This document shows, one piece after another, positions 34,103 to 48,217 of a stretch of DNA of 64,000 nucleotides; the first letter of the stretch is position 1; each line of letters starts with the position of its first letter. The position numbers and the translations under genes were made by a program. The notes under the pieces were generated by a model. It was not told the origin of the DNA, did no database searches, and worked only from the letters and a program-made list of their open reading frames with translations. The stretch is from the NCBI RefSeq assembly GCF_037975245.1, contig NC_092574.1, positions 26,830,713 to 26,894,712 of the forward strand, read 5' to 3'. This DNA is from Apostichopus japonicus (lineage: Eukaryota; Echinodermata; Holothuroidea; Aspidochirotida; Stichopodidae).

Positions 34103-35222
34103 CACATCTAACATTAAAGCCTGTATCGAGTAATCGACGTCATCATCACTTTAGCCTTAAAGGAGCATTACCAGTGATTTAGCATATTTTAAAGGTGAAT
34201 ATCTTAAAACCCGGAATAGCTTGGAAATATTGCATTTTTATTTGACTATAACAAATCAAGACAAAAATTATGCTTAAAGCTGGATACACTCAGTATATAC
34301 AGTATACCAAGGAGAAGTGACTCATATATGAAATAGCCAATGCTTACCCGACGAACCTTTTAGAAGTAGGTTATATTAAGATTAACAGATTAATGATAAC
34401 ACAAACATTTTAGTTTTAGATTTTACCTCGTGACGTTTTCACTGGGATAACTTGAGTTTGGATCATTTCACTGCATCAATTATATATTTAGCCTTATGTT
34501 TCATGTCCAGTAAAGATAGGAATTTATTTGTATCTGAAACAGAAAATGGACATCTTTAACTTCACATCCACCTTAGGTAGTAGGCATTATTAGTTGGAAA
34601 TTTATCCAATCCATTTCAGGTCAAAAAACACAAACCAGATTTTTGAGGGATCTGGGGGATCAGTGGAGTAACTATGAAATAATACTATTTTTTGGTATAA
34701 ACAGTGACATCTTTAATTATTAATATCTCAAATCATTATATAATATTGTCGGAATTGTAGTCAAATTTCCGGTGGATACTTAGAATATGTTCCTCTTTCA
34801 TAATTCAAAACGTCTCCTGGACTATTAAGAATAGGAAACCTATTACTGGTGCTTGTTTTCTAGGTTTTCTATTCCTGTCCCTGCAGTGTTTGACTAGGTT
34901 TGGTTGCCTGTGGTCTGTCCCAAGTTCGCTTTGTCAACGTTCAGACGGGACGTACATGGAAACAATTTGGTTAACTTGATGAATAAAAATATAAGCTAGT
35001 GTATATAGTTGGTGTGAAAGACGATATGGGGAAGAGAAGGTGAGTTGGGGTGAATCGAGACACATATGTCATGTATAGTTTTCCTCACACCATCTAAAGA
35101 ACACTTATATTGAAAGATACGTGATGATCGGCAAAGCGAAACTTACCATAGACAATTTACACCATAACACGTATACAGCGGAAACTTTGACTCTGTGTTT
35201 CTGTTGTACCTTCATTGTGTAA
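34103..35222 (+). repeat. Segmental duplication, copy B, piece 2
   Basis: Matches 3,241-4,220 of copy A (AGCCTGTATCGAGTA, TGTCCCAAGTTCGCTTTG, GACGATATGGGGAAGAGAAG). About 34,310-34,560 differs from copy A's 3,440-3,570. Noncoding intron 1 sequence. It ends at the TAA target site of the 20-kb element. Confidence 0.9.
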
Positions 35223-35239
35223 CACGGGAAAAAGACACG

Positions 35240-36260
35240 CATTTAAGTTATCGTAAGCACAGTCCTTGGATGTTTACGTCTTGCTTACGGTCACCTTAAA
35301 CATCGGAAACCCGTACATTTTGGAACAACGCGTTTACGATGTGATTACGCATCCGTAAACATTGTAAACACGGAACAACAGATTTCCGTTACGTTTATGA
35401 CAACTTACATATCGGAAGTTAATAATTACTTTCGTATTTATTAAAACTTATTTCTTCTCCACGTTTACGTTGACCTTAATCTCGCCACGAAGAAATTTAC
35501 GACAGGATTACGATTATCTTACACATCGGAAACTCGTAGCATATATGATACAACGCGTTTACAACAAACTTACGCCAAACTTAAGCATGACGTTAACGTT
35601 GATTGTTCCATGAAATAAAATACTGGACACAATTCTCATGTCAATCTTCCCGATAATGATATTACCCTGTGACTGCATCTCATGAACACAATTTCAACAT
35701 TTACGTTGGCTGAAACGAGTGCAGTTAAAAATTTACTGTATATTTACAATTAACTTACAAATACCCAAATACGTTCATTTCAGCGTTTACGTATTGATTA
35801 CGAAATCCTTAAACGTCAAGTTTTCATGGACTTGTCATGCTTAATACTATTTATACGAAGATGACATTATACTGTGTTTGTTCGTATTAAACATATATGA
35901 ATATTTTCGTTCACCTGAAACAGGAACAGTATGGCATGTTTAGGATATACACGTCGGAAATTCCGAAGCATGCACACCACGGGATTACAGCATGATTACA
36001 CCAACTTACTCATTGCGTTTACGTTGAATGTATTCTCCACTGAATTCGGAATTTACGGGAAGATTACGATTCACTTACGCGTCGGAAATTCCAGAGCATA
36101 CACATACCACGAGTGTCAGTACAGCATGATTACATCAACTTGCACACTTCGCTTACGTTGACTCAATAAAGATTCGGAATTTAAGAGATGATTAATATTA
36201 ACTTAAACGTCGGAAATTTCAAAAAAATACACAGAACGTGATTACGGTATGATTACAACG
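35240..36260. repeat. Left subterminal TTTACG/GATTACG array of the 20-kb element
   Basis: More than fifteen short motifs such as TTTACGTT, GATTACG, CTTACGCG and CGGAAATTCC, in both orientations and irregularly spaced. In CACTA elements such motifs are transposase binding sites (family knowledge). Confidence 0.7.
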
Positions 36261-36675
36261 TCAACCCATCACAACCCATATACGTCACATTTAAGTTGTA
36301 CCCACGGGTATTTTTTACCGAGACAATCATCTGCCTATTCGGTTCATTATATGTTCGTCTGTAATTATAGCATGCTAAAGTACTTGCTAGAAGTTTTCAA
36401 AAAGAGAGGTTTTAACTCTTCCAAAGTGTTCTCTTGAAATTCTAGTAAATGGACACACAAGATGACTGAATGTCCAGTGAGGTAAATTTCCTTCAGGGTG
36501 CACGTGGTAATAGAAAAAAAGTTAAAGGATTTGACCAAAGGTGACCATATTTGAATTTCTGACATTTTTCTAATACAGCATATATCTTTCAACGTGAATG
36601 TGCATGGCCTGCACAAACATACTACCATATGTACCTCACAATGTATTTCTCATACTTTGTTCAGTTATAACATAT

Positions 36676-38060
<1,385 letters not shown>

Positions 38061-38066
38061 AATTAA

Positions 38067-38260
38067 CAGGCGCGTATCCAGGGGGGGGGGTTGGGGGCGC
38101 GCGCCCCCCGGGTAAGGAAAAGAGGAGAGAAAAAGAGAGAGAAGGAAAAAGGGAAAAAAAAGGGGAAAGAAGGGGAGGAAGGAAGGGAAAAGAAAAAGAA
38201 GAAAGAGAGAAAAAGGAGAAAAGGAAGGAGTAGAAAAAACGGCAAGAAACCGGGAAGAGA
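38067..38260 (+). repeat. hAT-type end followed by purine-rich (GA/AAAGG) tract
   Basis: CAGGCGCGTATCCAGG plus poly-G and GCGCGCCCCCC looks like the left end of a hAT-type MITE. It is followed by about 150 bp of almost pure A/G. The open frames here are low complexity. Confidence 0.6.
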
Positions 38261-38388
38261 AAGAGGAACAGTGACATAATTACAGTGCAGATCCCTATTA
38301 TATACACAGGGTATCCAGTGACGGATCGATGATTTCGGCAGGGCGTGCGCCTCACCCTACCCATTACACCGACAACCCCATTTTGAAG

Positions 38389-38464
38389 TATCTATCTATC
38401 TATCTATCTATCTATCCATCCATCTATCCATCTATCCATCTATCTATCTATCTCTATCTATCTA

Positions 38465-38507
<43 letters not shown>

Positions 38508-38510
38508 GAA
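38389..38510. repeat. (TCTA)n and (TA)n microsatellite
   Basis: Runs of TCTA with some TCCA/TCTC variants, then pure TA. The TA part directly abuts the 3' end of a minus-strand SINE. Confidence 0.95.
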
Positions 38511-38511
38511 T

Positions 38512-38800
38512 ATCGTAATGAGTTGGAAAATCAAGAACAGTGAAAAAACTTTCAGCCTCAACCGGGATTCGAACCACGGGCCTTCCGCTCTGTACGCGGA
38601 CACCCTAACCACTAGGCTATGGACGCTGATTGTATGTCCAGAGGTTCGAAACCGGTAAGGAAGGTCGTAATTCCACTGTAGGCGTTTGTCACCTGTATCG
38701 AACAATACTAGTTCTGTTTTTGGTGACATATTTTGCCTTACTCTAGAGATCAAACATGATGCTAACCAACTCGAAATCATTTGTGATTCCTAAAGCCGGA
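38512..38800 (-). mobile_element. tRNA-derived SINE, copy 1
   Basis: On the minus strand: a head ending CCGGTTTCGAACCTCTGG, then a tRNA-like body with A box TAGCCTAGTGGTTAGGGTG and B box GGTTCGAATCCC, a tail body GAAAGTTTTTTCACTG... CAACTCATTACGATATTC, and a (TA)n end. Nearly identical to copy 3 at 40,762-41,051. Frames reading VVRVSAYRAEGPWFESR are translations of the tRNA part. Confidence 0.85.
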
Positions 38801-38929
38801 TCTCGAAAGAGATACTTTGAACAGACTTTATGTTAATGCAATGGAGGTAAACGACAAAGGCAAATGAATATATATAAATGAATATCGTAATGAGTTGGAA
38901 AATCAAGATCAGTGAAAAAACTTATATAT

Positions 38930-38983
38930 TGATATAAATATAGATATATATATATATATATATAGATATTTATATCAATATCT

Positions 38984-39019
<36 letters not shown>

Positions 39020-39107
39020 CTTTATATATATATATATATATATATATATCTATATTTATATCAATATCTATATCTATATCTATATATCTATATCTATATC
39101 TATATCT

Positions 39108-39178
<71 letters not shown>
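38930..39178. repeat. (TA)n / (TATATC)n microsatellite
   Basis: Long mix of TA and TATATC repeats with palindromic symmetry. A 50-bp SINE tail fragment (38,876-38,925) precedes it and SINE copy 2 follows it. Confidence 0.95.
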
Positions 39179-39181
<3 letters not shown>

Positions 39182-39362
39182 GAAATTGCAGTGAGTTGGA
39201 AAATCCAGAACATTTAAAAAACTTCCAGCCTCCACCGGGATTCGAACCCGGGCCTCCCACTTTATATGCGGACACCCTAACCACTAGGCTATGGACGTTG
39301 ATTGTATATCCAGAGGTTCGAACCCGGTAAGGAAGGTCGAAATTCCATTGTAGGCGTAATTA
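39179..39362 (-). mobile_element. tRNA-derived SINE, copy 2
   Basis: Same family: A box TAGCCTAGTGGTTAGGGTG, B box GGTTCGAATCCCGG on the minus strand, and the GATTTTCCAACTCACTG tail. It lacks the 5' head present in copies 1 and 3. Its tail is the adjacent (TA)n tract. Confidence 0.85.
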
Positions 39363-39887
39363 TATGTATAAATTACGCTTGAGAAAAGTTTAAAAATTAT
39401 TTAATAAAAAAAATGGCTTAAATACATACCAAAACAAGGAAGCTGTACGGCTCCTCGTAAAAAGTGCAATAAACCACCTCGGATTAGTAAAATTTCAACT
39501 TGAGCTCTTTAAGAAATGAGTAATACAGGAAACTATCGGGAGGAACAATGTATGCGTTGGAATTCCCAGGATCTTAAAGTTCATGGTCTGTAGATCGCAA
39601 ACCACAAACTTAACTAGACATTTCTAACGAATTCAGGAAATACGTCGGTTCAAATGGTCTCGAGTTTAGGCTTTACCTGGGAAATATCCGGACCTGCGAT
39701 ATGTATACAAAGTACATGTGGTCACAGAGGGGTTGATGATAAAAGTTGACATTTAGTACAGGCAGGCCTACAGCTTCATGAATCGTTATAGAACTATATG
39801 CAACGAAATAGATGCATACCGCGGCTTGCACAAAGTGCATGAACTTTCCCTTAAGTATACTTGACCTTGTATTGTTAATATATATAT

Positions 39888-40728
39888 TGTAACGATTTTG
39901 GGGGTGGGGGTTGAGATTGGGTAGCGTTAGGCCGGCAGGTTAGGATCCTTGGCCGATGGTGTTGTATTTTGATTGGCCACAAAGTCGGCGAAATAGCGTG
40001 GAGTCAAACACAAGTAGTAATTATCCAAACAATCCAGGTAAGTATAAAACGGTTTATTTCCGCAACTGACTATTAAAATAAACGTAAATGGACTTCTTCG
40101 TCCTAAACAAGGATAAATAAATCAGCTCTCAAATGCTCTAAGAAGTAACAGAAAAATACGGCGAGAAGTAAAAGAAAAACGATGAAATACAGCTTCAGAG
40201 GCCTGCTCTAAATGGTATTGGCTTCAGGGCGTAAACCTGCCAAGATACCAAACAACGCTATAGACCTTGCTGTTGAAGAACTCGATTAAGGTGTTCCCTA
40301 TTTCCTTCGAAAACATCCTTATATACGGGATCTAATTTACATAAACTTACAATGGGTCTCTTTGACTGAGAATGGTTGATAAAAGAGTGCAGCTTTCCTA
40401 AGGTCTGATAATCCCCCCGAAAACGAAATACATTTTAAACCCTTAATAGAACATTAGCTAAAAACATCTGCACCAATCCCACATGAATGAATTTTACGAT
40501 CGTACGACATACTGCTACGTAATGAATATTACCATAACGTTTGTGATGGCGGATCATCCGCATAGCGGCAAACAATGGTCTATGCAGCGCGCGGCTAATC
40601 CTACTATTACTACAGTAACAAAGGGAATACCTAAGCCAAGGGATTAACCCGGAGAGCCGCTCCGCAGGGCTCCGCCACTGCTCCCCATACGCTCCGCACG
40701 ACCTTGGCCAGAGGTCGGCCCGAGCGTT

Positions 40729-40731
<3 letters not shown>
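39888..40731. mobile_element. Solo LTR, 0.84 kb, in a (TA)n tract
   Basis: Begins TGTAACGATTTTGGGG and ends CCCGAGCGTTACA (TG...CA, 7-bp inverted end). Flanked by ATAT on both sides, so the target duplication is blurred by the TA repeat. It contains a TATAAAA-like box near 40,045 and no coding. Probably a Gypsy-type solo LTR. Confidence 0.7.
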
Positions 40732-40761
<30 letters not shown>

Positions 40762-40768
<7 letters not shown>

Positions 40769-41051
40769 AATGAAAATCGTAATGAGTTGGAAAATCAAGA
40801 ACAGTGAAAAAACTTTCAGCCTCCACCGGGATTCGAACCACGGGCCTCCCGCTCTGTACGCGGACACCCTAACCACTAGGCTATGGACGCTGATTGTATG
40901 TCCAGGGGTTCGAAACCGGTAAGGAAGATCGTAATTCCACTGTAGGCGTTTGTCACCTGTATCGAACAATACTAGTTCTGTTTTTGGTGACATATGTTGC
41001 CTTACTCTAGAGATCAAACATGATGCTAACCAACTCGAAAATCATTTGTGA
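40762..41051 (-). mobile_element. tRNA-derived SINE, copy 3
   Basis: Nearly identical to copy 1 over 285 bp, with the same A and B boxes and a (TA)n tail at 40,732-40,761. The solo LTR at 39,888 sits in this tail. Confidence 0.85.
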
Positions 41052-41455
41052 TATATATTTATATATACACACACCCATCACTTCTTGAGATTGTTCTCAT
41101 CTGCATGAAAACGCGCGCCCCACAACCCCTACGCCCCACCCCTCTCGACCTTCGCCCGTATAGTACCAAGACCTTGACAAAATCCGGCAACACACCACTT
41201 CATCGATAACAAGACTAGTGATCGGGTTGTGTATAAGTGACGTCTTGAGGTCATGCACTTACCTAAATGGAGTGTGACCACTCCCGATTTCCTAAGATCA
41301 GGCCCCGTAAAATCCCAAGAAATCCCAAGGACACTGTACTGAATGGACATGCATCTAACAATATTCGAATTATTCGAATTTGTAAAGCAAACAGCAGATA
41401 TCACTCCATATCAGTGAGCATGAAAATGGCGTTCCAGAATGAACAGCCTCCAAAC

Positions 41456-42016
41456 CATGGGCGCAGATCCTGGTGGGGACAGCGGGACGCGTCCCCACTA
41501 ACCTTTTCAGTAGTGGGGACATGATATACCGTATCCCCACCAATTTGTCTTGAACAATAGCTGCATTTCAAGTTCCCCTGTATTGAACTTTGGCGAAGTT
41601 TGATCCAGCATTGTGCAAATCACATGCAACAGTTCTCATTTTATTATATTTATCCACAGTTGTTAAATATAGGACGGAAATCGCATTAGCGGCAGTCTAT
41701 TATTGTTTTCTGGGAGAGGACGCCAGACCCATCGTATACAAAAGTCTACTTGGATTATTTTTCCCCTGATTTTTTTTCTGCAGACGCCCATGCATTTATT
41801 TCCCCAAACTAAAATTCTAAACCATGAAATCTCAAACTTAAGGAGGTTTGGGAGCATCATTAGGTCTGGGAAGTGTTATTTCCGGCGATCTGGGAGGCTA
41901 TATTTGACCCAAAAAAATCGTACGCAACGCGCGAACCCATGGTCGCGCTCCGCTTAGATAGTGTCAGAGAACAGACTCGCGTTCCCACCATTATCTAAGA
42001 CTGATCTGCGCCCATG
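41456..42016. mobile_element. hAT-type MITE with CATGGGCGCAGATC ends
   Basis: Exact inverted ends CATGGGCGCAGATC and GATCTGCGCCCATG, 561 bp apart. Flanks CTCCAAAC and TTCAAACT are only roughly alike. An internal motif CGCTCCGCTTAGATAG recurs near 42,600 and, inverted, near 30,620. Confidence 0.7.
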
Positions 42017-42594
42017 TTCAAACTGTCGATGTGTGTAGTGTTCGGTTTCGAAAATATCTATTTCCTTAAAGAGGTTTTATTATTTGTACACCAATAAATT
42101 AACTGTGTCGGAATTTTCGAAAATTCCCTGACCAACATTCTTCATCATACTTCCCTCTACTCGTGCAAATTTGACTAGTTCTGTTTGGGGTTGAAGGAGG
42201 TTTTTCTGTATTGATTGTCCATAGATGAAATTTTGTGCAACATTGCATTATGGGTATGTTTTGAAGTGAATTTATCGTGAATTTTCAAATTCTGAACAAA
42301 TAATGGGCTTAAAACCTTGAAAAGTGGAGCTGACGGGTATAGTGCGCCGCGACTTAGAACCACCTACAAAAGCAATGATCCGCGGGAGATGTGATGAGGT
42401 CGAACATGATGAGTGACTGATGACAATCTTCAAAAAGGTTATGGATGGAAAAAAAAAACCATTTGGAAATACTTGGTTTTCAGGCAAAAGTGTACATCTG
42501 GTTGGTCAGTTTCAAGCTCGAGAAGTGCCATTTCCGGTGATCTGGGTGTATCAAAACCAGAAATTTTCTTGTACTCTGCGCGCCAACCGATGGT

Positions 42595-42655
42595 GGCGCT
42601 CCGCTTAGATAGTAATTCGCGCCCCCCGGGTCAGAAAATCCTGGATACGCCACTG
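42595..42655. repeat. Right end of another hAT-type element
   Basis: GCGCGCCAACCGATGGTGGC, GCGCCCCCCGGG and the end CCTGGATACGCCACTG. Its left partner may be in the CAGGCGCGTATCC family (38,067), but the flanks do not match as a TSD, so one single element from 38,067 is not supported. Confidence 0.5.
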
Positions 42656-43309
42656 ATTAACCACATAAAATGACTGAATGTTCATTTCCTCAAGGGTGGT
42701 AATACAAATACAATATTTGTTTTTTTATCAAAGGTGACCATATTTGAATACCTGGCATATTAGGGGCCAAAACAGCAAACCTTTGGAGCGGGATATACTG
42801 GTTTTGTATTGGGGGTGTAAAATCTAAACAATTGCAAGTAAAAGATTCAAAGTAAAGAACATACTTTACCAAACACGTTTTACGAGGTACAAAGTATATA
42901 TTTATAAATTTGTAGTTAAGACGGTGCACTCTTTACTGCAGGAATGCGATAACTTAATAACGATTTTGCTCTCCCTTTCCTCTCTTATTCATTGCTGCAA
43001 ATGTTTCTGTTGCAGCGATAGAAAGCAAGTGTAAAATAAATGACACATGTTGACGCCAGAAATGTGTTCCACGTTCATTTCTATTGTAAATTTTCTATTG
43101 TAAATAATGTTATTGAACTCTGAATTCAAACATGGAAACGTTTTACAAACATTCACCTCAAAATTAGTGGAATAATGCCACGAAGATTAATATATAGAAT
43201 GAAAAACAACTTGTAGGTAGGGCCTATTGCTTACCGGCTATAGATACAGACGTAACGATTAAAATAAACATAGACAACGTATACTGCACGCAGCCGCGTA
43301 CACTATACA

Positions 43310-45330
43310 CACACATATATACATATTATCCGTATTGTGCCCACGCTTAGGCAATTGTGCCCACGCTTGGGAAAGTATGATTGAAATATATTAGGCTAGT
43401 TGTCATAAAAAACTGTTCTAAAATTTAACAATTTGGAAGGCATTACACCATGTACAAACGAAAAGGCCCTATGAGGAAAATGCAAGTGAGACAAAAGCCT
43501 ATACATCATATACTTTCTTATATTCTCTTTCAAACACTCCGACCCCCCCCCCCCCTCACCCGTTTAATTTTCGAAGGTAATTACATTGCTACGGGAGAAG
43601 TTTGGGTGTCCAGTTAGGTTCAAACTTGATATATGCAACTAATATAGGTATAGAAGGATTAAAGTATGCTGTATTGGCCCATATATGCCATATATTCAAA
43701 AATGGTCACCCCTGGTCAATATTCTTAAACGGTTTATATTACCTCGTTGGAAAAAAAAATACCTCACTGGACATTCAGTCATCTTTTGTGTTCATTAAGA
43801 TTTTCTGAGAACAATTTGGAGAGCGAAGACCTCCAAGGGAGTATTGAACACTCCTAGCAATTATTGCTTGCTTAATTTGCGGCCAATACAGTCCACAGAT
43901 ACAGTCACAGATACAGACATATGTACGATTAACATATAAACATAGACAACATATGTATACTGTACGCAGCCGCATACACTACACTTATACATATTGGTTG
44001 ACATCTATGTGTGACAGTAACTTTATTGTGGCCACGCTTAGGAGAATTGTGCCCACGCTTGGGAAAGTATGACTGAAATATAGTAGTCTTCACAGAAACT
44101 GTTCGAAAATTAAGCGGTTTAGAAGGCATTAAAACCCAATACAAACGAGTAGACCCTTTAGGAACTGCACTATTTAAGAAGCCTATATATTACATACTTT
44201 CTTGAATCCTCTTTCCGACCCCGACCCCCCCCCCCCCCGACACATATACATATAAACACATATACATATTGGTTAACATGCATGTGTGACAGTAACTTTA
44301 TTGTGGCCACGCTTAGGAGAATTGTGCCCACGCTTGGGAAAGTATGACTGAAATATAGTAGTCTTCACAGAAACTGTTCGAAAATTAAGCGATTTAGAAG
44401 GCATTAAAACCCAATACAAACGAGTAGACCCTTTAGGAACTGCACTATTTAAGAAGCCTATATATTACATACTTTCTTGAATCCTCTTTCCGACCCCGAC
44501 CCCCCCCCCCCGACACATATACATATATACACATATACATATTGGTTAACATGCATGTGTGACAGTAACTTTATTGTGGCCACGCTTAGGAGAATTGTGC
44601 CCACGCTTGGGAAAGTATGACTGAAATATAGTAGTCTTCACAGAAACTGTTCAAAAATTAAGCGATTTAGAAGGCATTTAAACCCAATACAAACGAGTAG
44701 ACCCTTTAGGAACTGCACTATTTAAGAAGCCTATATATTACATACTTTCTTGAATCCTCTTTCCGACCCCCGACCACCCCCCCCCCCCCGACACATATAC
44801 ATATATACACATATACATATTGGTTAACATGCATGTGTGACAGTAACTTTATTGTGCCCACGCTTAGGAGAATTGTGCCCACGCTTGGGAAAGTATGACT
44901 GAAATATAGTAGTCTTCACAGAAACTGTTCGAAAATTAAGCGATTTAGAAAGCATTAAAACCCAATACAAACGAGTAGACCCTTTAGGAACTGCACTATT
45001 TAAGAAGCCTATATATTACATACTTTCTTGAATCCTCTTTCCGACCCCCGACCACCCCCCCCCCCCCGACACATATACATATATACACATATACATATTG
45101 GTTAACATGCATGTGTGACAGTAACTTTATTGTGCCCACGCTTAGGAGAATTGTGCCCACGCTTGGGAAAGTATGACTGAAATATAGTAGTCTTCACAGA
45201 AACTGTTCGAAAATTAAGCGATTTAGAAGGCATTAAAACCCAATACAAACGAGTAGACCCTTTAGGAACTGCACTATTTAAGAAGCCTATATATTACATA
45301 CTTTCTTGAATCCTCTTTCCGACCCCCGCC
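43310..45330 (+). repeat. ~276-bp satellite, about seven units
   Basis: Units contain GCCCACGCTTAGGAGAATTG, AAAGTATGACTGAAATATAG, AACGAGTAGACCCTTTAGG and end in a poly-C run. The CCACGCTTA motif recurs at 44,031, 44,306, 44,579, 44,856 and 45,133 (periods 273-277). The first two units (from 43,310 and 43,880) are more diverged; the last four or five are nearly identical, which points to recent expansion. Confidence 0.9.
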
Positions 45331-45339
45331 CCCCCCCCG

Positions 45340-45660
45340 CGCCTCTTCATTTATTTTTCGAAGGTGTTGCATACGGGAAGTTTTGGTCTCCAGTCAGGTT
45401 CAAACCTTGTTATATGCAACTACACGTTAAAACTCAATACAAACGAGTAGACCCTTTAGGTACAATTCTACACTAGTATATATTACTATCATACTAAGTA
45501 TGATTTATTGGTCCCATATATGCTACATATTAAAATATGGTCACCTTATGTTAAAATTCTTAAACTGTTTTATTACCACCTTGGAGGAAATTTACCTAAC
45601 TGGGAAATTTAGTCATCTTGTTGTGTGTGTTTATAATGTCAGCGAACAATATGGAGAGTG
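45340..45660 (+). repeat. Repeat flanking the satellite, second copy of 43,560-43,810
   Basis: TTTTTCGAAGGT, TCCAGTCAGGTTCAAACCTT and GGTCACCTTATGTTAAAATT match 43,570-43,720. Inverted copies of the same sequence lie at 36,380-36,560 and 42,663-42,780 (GACTGAATGT, AAAGGTGACCATATTTGAAT). So the satellite sits in an older dispersed repeat. Confidence 0.65.
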
Positions 45661-45984
45661 AACACCTTCAGGAAAAAACTTTTTTGAAAACTTCCAGCAA
45701 TTACAGCATGCCGTAATTTGGGGCCATTACATACTATTTTTGAGGAGTACACGTATTTGAACTCGAAGCCCCTCACCCCACAATCAATTTCCCCCTCCCT
45801 AAATCTATTACACCTGATTGACTCTGCGACCAATTTTATATATAGTTTGATGATACCTATACTTATTTTTAATTTAACATAATATGTTGATTACATATAT
45901 CAACTGAAAATTATAGTGGGGGATCATAACGAGGAAGAAACTGTACCCATCAGCTTTAGATTAAAATTGTATATGTACGCTTAT

Positions 45985-47237
45985 GAGTACGGAATTTCCG
46001 ACTGTCGCACTCTAATTTTTCCGACTGACGCACTCTAATTTTCATAGATTCTTGTTATTTGTGAGTGACCTACAATTTTCGGTCAAACTTGACCTTTAAT
46101 CAGTCATATTTACCACGTTTTCCTTGTCATATTAAGAAATTGTATCTCGCGATTCTTATACTCCACCATACAAAACTTCGTATGATTTTGAATACTCTAA
46201 AAATAATGCCTAATAAAACTACTGTACAACGTATACAATTAAAACGCTCAATGCTATTCTACGGAAGCTTAAAAGTGCCATCAACATAAGAAAAACTTTG
46301 CCCATAAGGTGAAATTTTTCAGTAAATTGTTAAAATAACAAGATAAAATCTTATCCAAAAAAAAACAACAGAAAAATATTGGATCGCTTAGTCGCTTAAA
46401 CTGAGCAATTGAACAATTTTTGAAAAATGTTTAATTGACAACTTATCATATCTCGTGTATTGGACATTTTGCTGCAAATTGTTCAATTGTTCACTTCATT
46501 CCATCTGAGCAATTGAAAAATTTTCTGCAAAATGTTTAATTGGCAACTTATCTTATCTCGTCAATTGGACATGTTTTTGGCAAAATGTTCAATTGTTCAC
46601 TTCATCCCAATTGAGCAATTGAACAATTTTCTGCAAAATTTTTAATTGGCAACTTATCGTATCTCGTCAACTCAACATTTTTCTGCAAGATGTTTAACTG
46701 TTCACTTCATTCCAAATGCTCAGTTGGAATGAAGTGAACAATTTAATTTTTTTTCATGTGAGTGATAAACAGCCCCCCCCCCCCCTCTCAAGAAAATAAT
46801 ATTAAGCGCGCTAGGAAAAAGCACTGTATTTTGGGGTAGTTCACTATGTCGTCGAATATAATTTGTTGAAAAAGAAAAGTTTTCCCCTTTGTTACATTAA
46901 CATAGCTTTTTTAGTTGGTAGTCTATGTAGCCTATAAAGCAGATAACTTATACTCATTGCTTACTCGCTAACCAGAGTGATTAATAAATTTGTGAAGTGA
47001 GGGCCAGTGGTACAAATGTACCGAAAAAAGTTCGGAACAAAAGTGCAGTCGCGAAAGATGGGGTGTCTGACTGACACTGACCGTATCGTTGACGAGAAGG
47101 GTGTGGGGGGGGGGGGCGGGTTACAAGGCAGCAGTCGGAATTTTCTGGCTCCAAAACCCATCCAGTTGGAATTTCAGCCACTACATCTCCCCCTCCCCCA
47201 CCCCCCTCTCAATCATCATGCCTTAGCTACGTCCCTG
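45985..47237 (-). mobile_element. Second copy of the CAGGGACGTAGC hAT MITE, inverted
   Basis: Reverse complement of much of 32,418-33,271: TTGACCTTTAATCAGTCATA, GCGATTCTTATACTCCACCA, and the end CTTAGCTACGTCCCTG. The far (left) terminus is missing or decayed. It carries an extra tandem repeat at 46,390-46,745 and poly-C/G runs. Confidence 0.7.
46390..46745. repeat. ~104-bp tandem repeat rich in CAATTGAACAATT
   Basis: GAGCAATTGAACAATTTT-like starts at about 46,407, 46,507 and 46,612, each followed by TTTAATTGGCAACTTATC and GTTCACTTCATTCC. AT-rich with dyad symmetry (CAATTG). Confidence 0.8.
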
Positions 47238-47429
47238 TGTACGTAAACGACGTTCATTACTGTTAAGTTTTTACGGGACTTTATAGTACTAATTAATACT
47301 ACGTGCGACCGCGTGGAGCTCTGTTTATAGCTCCATGGTGCGACGAAGACTTGTACCCACGCTTATATAGAAATTCTACCCAAGCTTGGCAAAGTATGAC
47401 AAGTAAATCGCAAATCCAACACATATATA

Positions 47430-47555
47430 CCGGTGCTATGGCAGAGTGGCGGATAAAGTCGGTGGCGTTTGGAAGCAATGCGGGTTTCTCCCACATTTGT
47501 GGTCGCTTAAGCGTCGTGAAAATAACTGCTGATTATTATTACTATTATAACATTT
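47430..47555 (+). mobile_element. Possible short tRNA-derived SINE
   Basis: A-box-like TGGCAGAGTGGCGG near 47,440, a weak B-box-like region, and an end GATTATTATTACTATTATAA. About 125 bp. Just upstream is a hairpin TGGAGCT...AGCTCCA (47,314-47,335). The family is uncertain. Confidence 0.35.
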
Positions 47556-48056
47556 AAAAAATGTAGTAGTTTGAAAGATTATTGAACTTTCAAGGTTTAT
47601 ATATATATAGGTTTACTTGAGTATTCACAAATTCCAATCTCTAGTCCACAATCACGAGTATTCTTCCAATGCTCGCCCCACCCCTTCTTTTTTACGTCCT
47701 CTTCACTCATTATCGATTCATGGACAGAACTTGATAGTAATTTCTGATAAAATCTTCCTCAGTTGCATCCTATATGTAAACTGAATGTTCCGTTGTTTGC
47801 ACATATGTCGAAAATGATTTATATCGCTTGAGAAAATAAGCATTATGCAAAAATTGGCATATTCACGTGTGGTGTTTGTAAAAATCACGCACCTATATGC
47901 GAATATATAATAGCTAAGATTGTCCTGTGTCCGTTATATAATTCCATTAAAGAAATGCATACCTGAGACACGGAAGTATTATCCTGTGAGGGTACCGTAA
48001 TACATTCATGCTTGAGACACATGCAAGTCTTAAATAAACAGAATGTCCCAAACATA

Positions 48057-48217
48057 TAGACCTTCCTTACCGGTTTCGAACCTCTGGACATACAATCAGC
48101 GTACATATAGCCTATAGTGGTTAGGGTGTCCGCGTACAGAGCGGGAGGCCCGTGGTTCGAATCCCGGTGGAGGCTGAAAGTGTTTTCACTGTTCTTGATT
48201 TTCCAACTCATTACGAT

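Noticed and set aside
38560-38640. tRNA gene on the minus strand
   Set aside because: A and B boxes are good, but the same sequence recurs four times with a shared non-tRNA tail and (TA)n end, so it is a SINE; no standard acceptor stem was found.
38067-42655. One large hAT element between CAGGCGCGTATCC and CCTGGATACGCCACTG ends
   Set aside because: The flanking 8 bases (TAAATTAA and ATTAACCA) do not match as a target duplication, so the ends are treated as separate fragments.
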